From NCBI RefSeq assembly GCF_900110575.1, contig NZ_FOEF01000014.1:62001-126000 (forward strand): a DNA stretch of 64,000 nucleotides. Direction: 5' to 3'. Of the stretch, positions 16,437-24,602 are shown in pieces. The translations under genes were made by a program, and so were the position numbers. This stretch comes from Amycolatopsis saalfeldensis (lineage in GTDB: Bacteria; Actinomycetota; Actinomycetes; Mycobacteriales; Pseudonocardiaceae). Numbering within the stretch: the stretch's first letter is position 1; every line of letters starts with the position of its first letter. A model generated the notes under the pieces. It did not search any database, was not told where the DNA came from, and worked only from the letters and a program-made list of their open reading frames with translations.

Positions 16437-17450
16437 ATGTCGATCATCCGCCTCCGCGCCGTGCTGCTCGCCGGCGCCGCGCTGTCTCTGCTTTCGATGG
16501 GAGCCGTGACTCCTGCCTACGCGGCCGAGGTCGCCACCAGCGACCTCGCCGTGACGCCCGCCCAGCAGCAGGCCGTACTCGATTACTGGACCCCGGAGCG
16601 GATCAAGGCACTCACGCAGCCGTCTTCGGACAACCCGCCGAAAGCCGCCGCCGACGGCGCGCCGTGGACCGGCCCGGGCGCCACCTTCGGCCGGCTTTTC
16701 TTCACCGACCACGGCGAGGACGTCAGCTGCACCGCGACGGTGGTCCACAGCGCCAACCGCAGCACGGTCGTCACGGCCGGGCATTGCGTGGAGAACACCG
16801 ACCTGCTGGGCGAAAACCCGGCCTGGAACGCCAATTCCCTGTTCATCCCCGGCTACCACGACGGACTGGCGCCATACGGGAAGTTCGTCGGACGCCTCGG
16901 CGTCGCCGACTCGACCTGGCTCGCGAACGACCAGCAGAACGCGGCGAAGTTCGACGCCTACGACCAGGCTTTCGTGGCGCTCAACCCGAACGAAGCGGGC
17001 CAGCGTGTCGAAGACGCCGTGGGCGCGGCGCAGAACATCGGCTTCGACACCCCGGGCGACGCCGACGTCCACCAGTTCGGCTATCCGCGCGCCGCGTCCG
17101 ACCCGGCGCGCGAGGGCCTGCCCGAGTACATCGGCGAGCGCCTGGCGTTCTGCCACGGCCCGGCGAAGCACTACCCGGGCACCACGGACCACCCCGACTC
17201 CCCCGACGAGTGGGGCACCGCGTGCGTAATGGGCGGCGGCTCCAGCGGCGGCCCGCGCCTGCGCGACTTCGACCCCGCCACCGGTCTGGGCACCGTCGTC
17301 GGCGACAACACCCACGCCGGTTTCTTCGACGCCGCGGGGAAAGTCTGCCCCTCGGGCGCCACCGGGAACTGCACCCGGTACTTGGTGGGACCGCAGTTCA
17401 GCACGGCGATCACCCGGCCGCTGTACGAACGGGCCCAGTCGGCGCAGTGA
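16437..17450 (+). CDS. Secreted trypsin-like serine protease
   Basis: A 337-residue exported protease: signal peptide with AYA-AE cleavage near residue 29, then a short propeptide-like region, then a chymotrypsin-fold domain. The catalytic triad is visible: His116 in TAGHC, Asp176 in AYDQAFV, and Ser270 in GGSSGGP. Six cysteines after the signal sequence could form disulfides (CTATVV/TAGHC pair typical). ATG 16437 lies 27 bases after a region without clear -35. It likely degrades extracellular protein; substrate preference cannot be read. Confidence 0.9.
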   Translation: MSIIRLRAVLLAGAALSLLSMGAVTPAYAAEVATSDLAVTPAQQQAVLDYWTPERIKALTQPSSDNPPKAAADGAPWTGPGATFGRLFFTDHGEDVSCTATVVHSANRSTVVTAGHCVENTDLLGENPAWNANSLFIPGYHDGLAPYGKFVGRLGVADSTWLANDQQNAAKFDAYDQAFVALNPNEAGQRVEDAVGAAQNIGFDTPGDADVHQFGYPRAASDPAREGLPEYIGERLAFCHGPAKHYPGTTDHPDSPDEWGTACVMGGGSSGGPRLRDFDPATGLGTVVGDNTHAGFFDAAGKVCPSGATGNCTRYLVGPQFSTAITRPLYERAQSAQ

Positions 17451-17504
17451 CCATCGTTTGCGCCGCCGGGGCGAATGTCCCGGCGGCGCAAGCACTTCCG
17501 GCCG

Positions 17505-18470
17505 TCAATAACCCCGCAGATCGGTGATCAGGGCCTCCGCCGCGGCGAACGGGTCGAGTTCGCGGGCCACCACGAGGTCGGCGAGGTCGGTGAGGCGGTC
17601 GCCGTCGCGGAGGTCGGCCAGTTCGGCGCGCAGGCGGCGCAGGGCGATTGCCTCCACCTCGTCGCGGGCGCGGGCCGAGCGGCGGCGGGCCAGTTCGCCG
17701 TGGGCCGTCAGCCAGGTGTGGTGCGAGTCCAGCGCCGCGACGACCTCGGTGGCGCCCTCGCCCTTCGACGCGATGGTCCGCACGATGGGCTGCCGCCAGC
17801 TGGGGCCGCGCAGTTCGCGCCGGGCCAGGGAAATCATCTGCTTCAGGTCGTGCACGGTCGCCTCGGCGCCGTCGCGGTCGGCCTTGTTGACCACGAACAC
17901 GTCCGCGATCTCCAGCACCCCCGCCTTCGCCGCCTGGATCCCGTCGCCCATGCCGGGCGCGAGCAGGACCACGGTGGTGTCGGCCAGCTTCACAACGTCC
18001 ACTTCGGACTGTCCGACCCCGACGGTCTCGATCAGCACCACGTCGAAGCTCGCCGCGTCGAGCACCCGCACCGCCTGCGGCGTCGCCCAGGACAGGCCGC
18101 CGAGGTGGCCGCGGGTGGCCATGGAGCGGATGAAGACCCCGGGGTCGGTCGCGTGCTCGGTCATCCGGATCCGGTCGCCCAGCAGGGCGCCGCCGGAAAA
18201 CGGCGAGGACGGGTCGATCGCCAGCACCCCGACCCGCCGGCCCGCCGAACGCAGCGCCGTGAGCAGCGCGGACGTCGATGTCGACTTGCCGACACCGGGC
18301 GGGCCGGTCAGGCCGATCACCCGCGCGTTGCCGGTGTACGGCGTCAGCAGGCGGGCGATGTCCGCGACCCGCGGCGAGGAGTCCTCGACCAGCGAGATCA
18401 ACCGGGCGACCGCGCGCGGCTGTCCCTCTCGCGCGCGGCCGACCAGTTCGTCCAGATCGGTTGCAGGCAA
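17505..18470 (-). CDS. meaB: Methylmalonyl-CoA mutase-associated GTPase
   Basis: G3E-family GTPase chaperone that loads and protects adenosylcobalamin-dependent methylmalonyl- or ethylmalonyl-CoA mutase. Walker A GPPGVGKS lies near residues 56-63 counted from the start chosen; other motifs are IDPSSPFSGGALLGDR, SMATRGHLGG, ETVGVGQSE and VVNKAD. TTG 18470, five bases after the thiolase stop, gives the usual MeaB length (321 residues); an upstream start inside the thiolase gene is possible because no good ribosome site precedes the TTG. The mutase itself is not in the window. Confidence 0.9.
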   Translation of the reverse strand: MPATDLDELVGRAREGQPRAVARLISLVEDSSPRVADIARLLTPYTGNARVIGLTGPPGVGKSTSTSALLTALRSAGRRVGVLAIDPSSPFSGGALLGDRIRMTEHATDPGVFIRSMATRGHLGGLSWATPQAVRVLDAASFDVVLIETVGVGQSEVDVVKLADTTVVLLAPGMGDGIQAAKAGVLEIADVFVVNKADRDGAEATVHDLKQMISLARRELRGPSWRQPIVRTIASKGEGATEVVAALDSHHTWLTAHGELARRRSARARDEVEAIALRRLRAELADLRDGDRLTDLADLVVARELDPFAAAEALITDLRGY

Positions 18471-18474
18471 CCCT

Positions 18475-19662
18475 TTACGCCGAGGGGACGCGAAGCAGCA
18501 GCGCGTCTCCTTGGCCGCCGCCTCCGCACAGCGCGGCCGCGCCGAGACCGCCACCGCGGCGGCGCAGCTCGTGCACCAGGTGCACGGCCAGGCGGGCGCC
18601 GGACGCGCCGATCGGGTGACCCAGCGCGATGGCGCCGCCGTTCGCGTTCACCTTCGCCGGGTCCAGGCCCAGCTTCTCGGACGAGACCACGCCGACGGCG
18701 GCGAACGCCTCGTTGATCTCGACCAGGTCGAGGTCGCCCACGTCCAGCTTCGCCTTGGCCAGCGCCTTGCGGATCGCGTTGGACGGCTGCTCGTGCAGTG
18801 AGGCGTCCGGGCCGGCGACCACGCCGTGCGCGCCGATCTCGGCCAGCGGCGTGAGGCCCAGCTCCGCGGCCTTCTCCGGGCTGCAGACCACCACCGCGGC
18901 CGCGCCGTCGGAGATCTGCGACGAGGTGCCGGCCGTGATCGTGCCGTCGGAGGCGAACGCCGGGCGCAGCCGGGCGAGGCTCTCGACCGTGGTGTCGGCG
19001 CGGACGCCCTCGTCGGCGCTGAACAGCACCGGGTCGCCCTTGCGCTGCGGGATCGAAACCGGCGCGATCTCCTCGCGGAAGAACCCGGCCTCGATGGCCG
19101 CCGCGGCGCGCTGGTGCGAACGCGCGGAGAACTCGTCCTGCTGCTCGCGGGTGAGGCCGTAGCGGACGTTGTGCTTCTCCGTCGAGGCGCCCATGGCGAC
19201 CTGGTCGAAGGCGCAGAACAGGCCGTCGTAGGCCATGTGGTCGAGCATCGTCACGTCGCCGTATTTGAAGCCGGCGCGGGATTTCGGCAGCAGGTGCGGC
19301 GCCTGCGTCATCGACTCCTGGCCGCCGGCCACGACGAGGTCGAACTCGCCGGCGCGGATCAGCTGGTCGGCCAGCGCGATCGCGTCCAGGCCGGAGAGGC
19401 AGACCTTGTTGATGGTCAGCGCGGGCACGTCCATCGGGATGCCCGCGGCCACGGCCGCCTGCCGCGCCGGGATCTGGCCCGCGCCGGCGGTGAGGACCTG
19501 GCCCATGATCGTGTATTCGACGTCCTTCGGGGAGACGCCGGCGCGCTCCAGCGCCGCCTTGATCGCGAACCCGCCGAGCTGCGCGCCCGAGAAGTCCTTC
19601 AGCGAGCCGAGCAGCCGCCCGATCGGAGTACGGGCAGCGCCCACGATCACAGAACCGGACAC
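18475..19662 (-). CDS. Acetyl-CoA C-acetyltransferase (thiolase)
   Basis: A 395-residue thiolase that condenses or cleaves acetoacetyl-CoA. The acylated cysteine is Cys88 in NKVCLSG; NEAFAAV, GGAIALGHPIGASGAR and the second active-site cysteine in ALCGGGGQGDA complete the signature. GTG 19662 is preceded by GGAGG at the right distance, which removes a 12-residue artefactual extension. Followed by meaB 4 bases after its stop, so both are cotranscribed. Together with the crotonyl-CoA reductase and epimerase nearby it fits the ethylmalonyl-CoA pathway or polyhydroxybutyrate metabolism. Confidence 0.92.
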   Translation of the reverse strand: MSGSVIVGAARTPIGRLLGSLKDFSGAQLGGFAIKAALERAGVSPKDVEYTIMGQVLTAGAGQIPARQAAVAAGIPMDVPALTINKVCLSGLDAIALADQLIRAGEFDLVVAGGQESMTQAPHLLPKSRAGFKYGDVTMLDHMAYDGLFCAFDQVAMGASTEKHNVRYGLTREQQDEFSARSHQRAAAAIEAGFFREEIAPVSIPQRKGDPVLFSADEGVRADTTVESLARLRPAFASDGTITAGTSSQISDGAAAVVVCSPEKAAELGLTPLAEIGAHGVVAGPDASLHEQPSNAIRKALAKAKLDVGDLDLVEINEAFAAVGVVSSEKLGLDPAKVNANGGAIALGHPIGASGARLAVHLVHELRRRGGGLGAAALCGGGGQGDALLLRVPSA

Positions 19663-19812
19663 GACGTCCTCCAAAGCATCAGTGCACTGGCAGTCCAAGT
19701 GACCATACCCGCGCGGCGAGGGCCGACGCGCTTCTTGATTGAGCCAGTGTGAGGGGACGCACGTGCCGATTCAGGGGGCTTCCCCAGCCGGTGGGCGCTT
19801 ATCCTGCCGGGT

Positions 19813-20280
19813 ATGAACGCAGAGTCCGCCCAAGCCGTGCTCAAGCCCTTCGTGACGGCCATCGACCACGTCGGCATCGCGGTGCCCGACCTCGACGCCG
19901 CGATCGCCTTCCAGACGGAGCACTTCGGCCTGGAAGTCGCGCACGAGGAGGTGAACGAGGAGCAGGGCGTCCGCGAGGCGATGCTGCGGGCCCCCGGCAC
20001 CGCGGGCACCGAGACGATGATCCAGCTGCTCGCGCCCCTGCGCGACGACTCGACGATCGCGAAGTTCCTCGGCCGCAGCGGGCCCGGGCTGCAGCAGCTC
20101 GCGTTCCGGGTGTCCGATGTGGACGCTGCCGCCGCGGCACTGCGGGCCAAGGGACTGCGCCTGCTCTTCGACGAGGCCAAGCGCGGCACCTCGGACAGCC
20201 GGGTCAACTTCGTGCACCCCAAGGACGCCGGCGGCGTGCTGGTCGAACTGGTCGAGCCGGCGGCCCGCACCGCGCACTGA
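19813..20280 (+). CDS. mce: Methylmalonyl-CoA epimerase
   Basis: A 155-residue glyoxalase-fold protein that interconverts (R)- and (S)-methylmalonyl/ethylmalonyl-CoA. Expected metal ligands by comparison with known epimerases: His19 (AIDHVGIAV), Gln71 (TMIQLLAP) and Glu145 (VLVELVEP); the fourth ligand position, usually His, is Gln in GPGLQQLAF (94-95), a variant I believe is common in actinobacteria. A TATCCT at 19800-19805 is 7 bases upstream of ATG 19813, so translation may be leaderless. Divergent from the thiolase/meaB pair, with which it shares a pathway. Confidence 0.9.
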   Translation: MNAESAQAVLKPFVTAIDHVGIAVPDLDAAIAFQTEHFGLEVAHEEVNEEQGVREAMLRAPGTAGTETMIQLLAPLRDDSTIAKFLGRSGPGLQQLAFRVSDVDAAAAALRAKGLRLLFDEAKRGTSDSRVNFVHPKDAGGVLVELVEPAARTAH

Positions 20281-20293
20281 ACCGCCGCGAACA

Positions 20294-20878
20294 TCAGTCG
20301 GCCGGGGCGGCCTTGCGGACCTTCGAGGAGAGGGCGTTCGCGAGGAAGGTCAGCTCGCCGTCGAATTCGGCCGGGCGGTCGTCGCGGGAGTGCCGGGCCG
20401 TGGCGTGGCGGTGGCTGACCGCGCGGGCCAGCAGGCCGGAGGCGTTGTCGACGTCGGCGACCGCCAGCCGTCCGCCCGCGGCGCCCACGATCACCGAGTG
20501 GACGAGCCGCACGAGCTGCTGGAACCGGTCCGCGAGCGCTTCGCGGACCACGTGGTGAGTGTCGGCCTCGCGCCAGAGCAGGTGCGAAAGCCCGAGCGAG
20601 CCCGTGAAACGCCGGTCCAGTTCGACCACCAGCCGGCGCAGGCTGCCCGCCAGATCGCCGGGGACGACCACCGTGGCGGGCTCGATCTGCTCGTCCGGCA
20701 GCCGGTCCACGAGCGCGGCGAGCAGGTCGGACTTGCGGCGGAAGTAGTAGTGCACCAGGCCCTTCGGCACCCCGGCGCGCTCCGCGATGCGGGACGTCGG
20801 GGTGGCCTCGAAGCCGGACTCGGCGAACAGCTCCTCAGCGGCGCTCAGGATTCGCTCTTTCGCCGAGTCCTCGGTCAT
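20294..20878 (-). CDS. TetR-family transcriptional regulator
   Basis: A 194-residue regulator: N-terminal HTH at residues 10-55 (RILSAAEELFAESGFEATP, IAERAGVPKGLVHYYFRRKSDLL) and a helical ligand domain. ATG 20878 was preferred to a 29-residue extension. It is convergent with mce and lies beside the SPW protein and crotonyl-CoA reductase genes; it is a candidate (not proven) owner of the TTACT-N4-AGTAA site at 21423, since TetR proteins often control acyl-CoA genes. Confidence 0.88.
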   Translation of the reverse strand: MTEDSAKERILSAAEELFAESGFEATPTSRIAERAGVPKGLVHYYFRRKSDLLAALVDRLPDEQIEPATVVVPGDLAGSLRRLVVELDRRFTGSLGLSHLLWREADTHHVVREALADRFQQLVRLVHSVIVGAAGGRLAVADVDNASGLLARAVSHRHATARHSRDDRPAEFDGELTFLANALSSKVRKAAPAD

Positions 20879-20909
20879 GCCAGCTCCTTTGCTGCCAATA
20901 CGCGGTCTT

Positions 20910-21278
20910 TCAGTGCTGCCCGGCGGTCCGGTGGGCGGCCTGTGCGACCGGCATCGCGGCCACACTGGCGATGATCGTCAGCGCGCCGGCCACCCAGGAC
21001 GTCCACGACGCCCCGTTCATCTCGGTGTACCCGATCACCCACGGCGCGATGAACAGCAACACGCCGAGGACGATCTGGATCCCTTCGCCGTAGACCGCGC
21101 CGGGCGCGCCCAGCGACACCAGGCCGTCGATGGCGACCAGCGCGCCGAGGACCACCATCGTCCACATCGCCGCGTTGCTCGTGCTCAGCCAAAGGGGTGA
21201 AAGAGCGGCGACAACACCGATGACGACCTCGGCCCAGTCGTGGGGCCGGGTCCAAGCGCGCGTCGAGACTTCACTCAT
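20910..21278 (-). CDS. SPW repeat-type small membrane protein
   Basis: A 122-residue protein with four membrane helices arranged as two related hairpins, each with an SPW-like motif (ALSPLWLS at about 25-32; FIAPWVIGY at about 76-84). This is the pattern of the SPW repeat family, whose function is unknown. Starts with ATG 21278 and ends 31 bases before the TetR gene, which probably shares its transcript. Confidence 0.8.
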   Translation of the reverse strand: MSEVSTRAWTRPHDWAEVVIGVVAALSPLWLSTSNAAMWTMVVLGALVAIDGLVSLGAPGAVYGEGIQIVLGVLLFIAPWVIGYTEMNGASWTSWVAGALTIIASVAAMPVAQAAHRTAGQH

Positions 21279-21404
21279 TCGTGCTCACCTCCGCAGAGAA
21301 CTCACTGTTCAGGAAGTTTCCTGACGTCGATTCTGCGCCTTGGTTGGCCAGCCGGTCAAGATCTGTGAGTCACACTTCGGGGTGTGCGAGTGCCCCTCGT
21401 CTCG

Positions 21405-21436
21405 TACAGTTGTGCCCGCGAGTTACTGGCGAGTAA
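21405..21436 (+). promoter_or_regulatory. ccr promoter element and TTACT-N4-AGTAA operator
   Basis: TTACTGGCGAGTAA at 21423-21436 is an inverted repeat with a 4-base spacer. A -10-like TACAGT at 21405-21410 would place the transcription start just before it, so a bound protein would repress. The same 14-base geometry recurs at 52433-52446 in front of an acyl-CoA dehydrogenase gene. Confidence 0.55.
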
Positions 21437-21478
21437 TTTCGAGCGCCACGCCGAGACCCGCTCCTTGTGGAGGTTCCG

Positions 21479-22819
21479 ATGACGCAGCTCGACGAGATCA
21501 AGCAGGCCATCCTGAACGGCGAGAGCACCGCCGTCGCCGCACTGCCCGTGCCCGAGAGCTATCGCGGGGTGACGGTGCGCGAGGACGAGGTCGCGATGTT
21601 CGACGGCCTCGAGAGCAAGGACAAGGACCCGCGCAAGTCGTTGCACGTCGACGAGGTGCCGACCCCCGAGCTGGGCCCGGGCGAGGCGCTGGTCGCCGTG
21701 ATGGCGAGCGCGATCAACTACAACACCGTGTGGACCTCGATCTTCGAGCCGATCCCCACGTTCAAGTTCCTGAAGAAGTACGGCAAGCTCTCGCCGCTGG
21801 CCAAGCGGCACGACCTGCCGTACCACGTGGTCGGCTCCGACCTGTCCGGCGTGGTGCTGCGCACCGGGGCCGGCGTGCACACCTGGAAGCCGGGCGACGA
21901 GGTCGTCGCGCACTGCCTGAACGTCGAGCTCGAGAGCCCGGACGGGCACAACGACACGATGCTCGACACCGAGCAGCGGATCTGGGGCTTCGAGACCAAC
22001 TTCGGCGGGCTGGCCGAGATCGCGCTGGTCAAGGCGAACCAGCTGATGCCGAAGCCGGCGCACCTGACCTGGGAGGAGGCCGCCTCCCCCGGGCTGGTCA
22101 ACTCCACCGCGTACCGGCAGCTGGTCTCGCGCAACGGCGCGGACCTGAAGCAGGGCGACGTCGTGCTGATCTGGGGCGCCTCGGGCGGCCTCGGCTCGTA
22201 CGCCACGCAGTACGCGCTGAACGGCGGCGCGATCCCGGTGTGCGTGGTGTCCAGCCCGGAGAAGGCCGAGATCTGCCGGAAGCTCGGCGCCGAGCTGATC
22301 ATCGACCGCAACGCCGAGGACTACCGGTTCTGGAAGGACGAGCACGAACAGGACCAGCGGGAGTGGCAGCGCTTCGGCGCGAAGATCCGCGAGCTGACCG
22401 GCGGCGAGGACCCGGACATCGTCTTCGAGCACCCGGGTCGCGAGACCTTCGGCGCGTCCGTCTACGCGGCGCGCAAGGGCGGCACGATCGTGACCTGCGC
22501 GTCGACATCGGGATACATGCACCAGTACGACAACCGGTACCTGTGGATGAACCTGAAGCGGATCGTCGGCTCGCACTTCGCGAACTACCGCGAGTCGTGG
22601 GAGGCCAACCGGCTGATCTCGAAGGGGCTCATCCACCCGACGCTGTCCAAGACCTATCCGCTCGAAGAGACCGGCCAGGCCGCGCTCGACGTGCACCGCA
22701 ACGCCCATCAGGGCAAGGTCGGCGTGCTCGCGCTGGCGCCGGAGGAAGGGCTCGGCGTGCGTGATCGAGAACTGCGCGCCAAGCACCTCGACGCGATCAA
22801 CGCGTTCCGTGGGGCCTGA
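21479..22819 (+). CDS. ccrA: Crotonyl-CoA carboxylase/reductase
   Basis: NADPH-dependent reductive carboxylation of crotonyl-CoA to ethylmalonyl-CoA, the key step of the ethylmalonyl-CoA pathway and a source of polyketide extender units. A 446-residue MDR-family protein with nucleotide-binding loop WGASGGLGS (232-240). All four CO2-binding residues known from the Kitasatospora enzyme (Asn81, Phe170, Glu171, His365) are present one position later: Asn82 in INYNTVW, Phe171-Glu172 in WGFETNFGG, His366 in GSHFANY. This separates it from simple enoyl-CoA reductases. ATG 21479 follows GTGGAGG. Confidence 0.96.
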   Translation: MTQLDEIKQAILNGESTAVAALPVPESYRGVTVREDEVAMFDGLESKDKDPRKSLHVDEVPTPELGPGEALVAVMASAINYNTVWTSIFEPIPTFKFLKKYGKLSPLAKRHDLPYHVVGSDLSGVVLRTGAGVHTWKPGDEVVAHCLNVELESPDGHNDTMLDTEQRIWGFETNFGGLAEIALVKANQLMPKPAHLTWEEAASPGLVNSTAYRQLVSRNGADLKQGDVVLIWGASGGLGSYATQYALNGGAIPVCVVSSPEKAEICRKLGAELIIDRNAEDYRFWKDEHEQDQREWQRFGAKIRELTGGEDPDIVFEHPGRETFGASVYAARKGGTIVTCASTSGYMHQYDNRYLWMNLKRIVGSHFANYRESWEANRLISKGLIHPTLSKTYPLEETGQAALDVHRNAHQGKVGVLALAPEEGLGVRDRELRAKHLDAINAFRGA

Positions 22820-22921
22820 ACCCGGCCATCGGCCGATCACGTTCGCCCGCTCGGCGCACGTGTCGGCCGCACACCGTGGGTGCTCACCCGTCCGAGACCC
22901 CGTTGCGACTACGGTGGTCCC

Positions 22922-24091
22922 ATGAGCCTTGGCGAGGAACGGGAGCTTGTGCCGCTGGGAGCCGGCTTCGACGTGGCGAAGCGCGGGTACAGCCGAGCAC
23001 AGGTCGACGAACATCTGGAACGGCTGGACGCCGACCTGAAGATGCTCACCGGCGACCGCGACGCCGCCATCGGCCAGGCGGGCGACCTGGCGCGGCAGCT
23101 GGAGATCGCGCGCGGCGAGATCGCGGACCTGCGTGGCCAGGTGGACCGGCTGGCGCAGCCGCCGACGAGCGTCGAAGGCCTGTCCGAGCGGCTTCAGCGG
23201 ATGCTGCGCCTGGCGCAGGACGAGGCCGCGGACACGCGCGCCCGCGCCGAGGCCGAAGCCGGTCACATCCGGGCGAAGGCGGAGACGGACGCGAGCGCCA
23301 TGCGCGCCCGCTACGAGCAGCTGCTCACCGAGCTCGACCTCCGGCGCAAGGAGATGGAGGCGGAGCACCGCAAGGTGCTCGAGGACGCCCGCGCCGAGGG
23401 CAAGGCGATCACGGACAAGGCCGAGGCCGAGCGCAAGAAGCTCGACGCGGAGTCCGAGGCCCGCCGCACGCAGGTCGAAGAGGACTTCGAGATCGCGATG
23501 GCGGCGCGGCGCACCGAGGCGATGCGCGCGCTGGCCGAGCAGGAGGCCGCGAGCAAGGCCGAGGCCGAGCGCCGGGTCCGCGAGGCGACCGAGGACGCCG
23601 CCGCGATCCGCGCGAAGGTGCTCGAAGAGGAGACCACCGCGAAGGCGGACATCGAACGCCGTCAGCGCGAGTCGGTCGCCGACGCCAACAAGCGCCGTCA
23701 GGACTCGATCACCGAGGCCAACGCCCGGCTCGCCGAGGCGGCCGACGAGGCCCGCCGCCGGGTGCGCACCGCCACCGACGAGTCGAACCGGCGGATCACC
23801 CAGGCGAACGAGCGGGTCGAGTCGCTGCGCAACGTCCGGTCCAGCCTGGCCGAGCAGGTGCGCCAGGCCCGGACCGTGCTGGCCGAAGCACACCACGTGC
23901 TCGGCGAGACCGACACGAACGTGCCGGCGGACATCAAGGCGGCGCCCTCGCCCGTCCCGGCCGCCGCTGCTGCGGGGAAGCCCTCGAACGGCGAGCACGA
24001 AACGGTCCGGCTGCGGGCCTCGGACGTCCAGAAGCCGAAGGCCCAGGCCCAGGCGTCACCGCGTCCGGCGGGGAAACCGACTGGCGAGTAA
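22922..24091 (+). CDS. DivIVA-like N-terminus with long coiled coil, polar growth or cytoskeletal protein
   Basis: A 389-residue protein. Residues about 10-60 resemble the DivIVA membrane-binding/oligomerisation start (KRGYSRAQVDEHLERLDADL). Residues about 60-335 are an almost uninterrupted Glu/Ala/Arg-rich heptad coiled coil (ARAEAEAGHIRAKAE and similar). The last 50 residues are Pro/Ala-rich and disordered. The architecture resembles actinomycete cytoskeletal coiled-coil proteins such as FilP/Scy or Wag31-associated proteins; such proteins were long misannotated as cellulose-binding. The start ATG 22922 has no clear ribosome site and may be leaderless. A universal stress protein gene follows 58 bases later. 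Confidence 0.8.
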   Translation: MSLGEERELVPLGAGFDVAKRGYSRAQVDEHLERLDADLKMLTGDRDAAIGQAGDLARQLEIARGEIADLRGQVDRLAQPPTSVEGLSERLQRMLRLAQDEAADTRARAEAEAGHIRAKAETDASAMRARYEQLLTELDLRRKEMEAEHRKVLEDARAEGKAITDKAEAERKKLDAESEARRTQVEEDFEIAMAARRTEAMRALAEQEAASKAEAERRVREATEDAAAIRAKVLEEETTAKADIERRQRESVADANKRRQDSITEANARLAEAADEARRRVRTATDESNRRITQANERVESLRNVRSSLAEQVRQARTVLAEAHHVLGETDTNVPADIKAAPSPVPAAAAAGKPSNGEHETVRLRASDVQKPKAQAQASPRPAGKPTGE

Positions 24092-24149
24092 CCTACGTCC
24101 CGACAAGGGGCGAGGCCGCCCTTTCGCCGGGTCGCTGGGAGGTTCGCGG

Positions 24150-24599
24150 ATGGCTGTGTATCGGACTGTGGTGGTGGGCACCGACGGGTCGGACTCGTCG
24201 TTCGCCGCGGTGGACCGGGCGGCCGGGGTCGCCGCCGACGCCGGGGCCACCCTGGTCGTGGTGTGCGCCTACTACCCGGCGAGCAAGCACGACGTCGACC
24301 GCGCCCAGGACGAGCTGGGTGAGGAGTCCTACCAGGTGGTCGGCTCGGCGCCGGCCGAGGACACCCTCCAGAGCGCCCGTGACCGCGCGGCCAAGGCCGG
24401 CGCGAAGAACGTCGAGACGGTGGCGCTGAAGGGCGAGCCGGTCGAGGCGCTGCGCAAGGTCGTGCACGAGCGCTCGGCCGACCTGCTGGTGGTCGGCAAC
24501 CGCGGGCTCAACACGCTCGCCGGGCGGATCCTGGGCTCGGTGCCGTCGGAGGTGGCCCGCAAGTCGGGCGTCGACGTGCTCATCGTGCACACGACCTGA
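24150..24599 (+). CDS. Universal stress protein, ATP-binding type
   Basis: A 149-residue UspA-domain protein: VVVGTDGSDSSFAAVDRA at the start and the nucleotide-binding motif GNRG-x9-GS (GNRGLNTLAGRILGSVPSEV in part) near residues 114-129, which marks the ATP-binding class. ATG 24150 follows GGGAGG. The adenylate cyclase gene begins 3 bases after its stop, so the two are co-translated. Some mycobacterial universal stress proteins bind cAMP, which makes this pairing suggestive. Confidence 0.9.
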   Translation: MAVYRTVVVGTDGSDSSFAAVDRAAGVAADAGATLVVVCAYYPASKHDVDRAQDELGEESYQVVGSAPAEDTLQSARDRAAKAGAKNVETVALKGEPVEALRKVVHERSADLLVVGNRGLNTLAGRILGSVPSEVARKSGVDVLIVHTT

Positions 24600-24602
24600 G
24601 CC

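Noticed and set aside
21364..21374. TGTGAGTCACA as a CRP/cAMP site before ccrA, tempting because of the cyclase gene nearby
   Set aside because: Spacer is one base instead of the six expected for CRP-type sites.
21356..23998. 880-codon minus-strand frame over ccrA and the coiled-coil gene
   Set aside because: Mirror of strongly supported genes; no ribosome site and no family resemblance.
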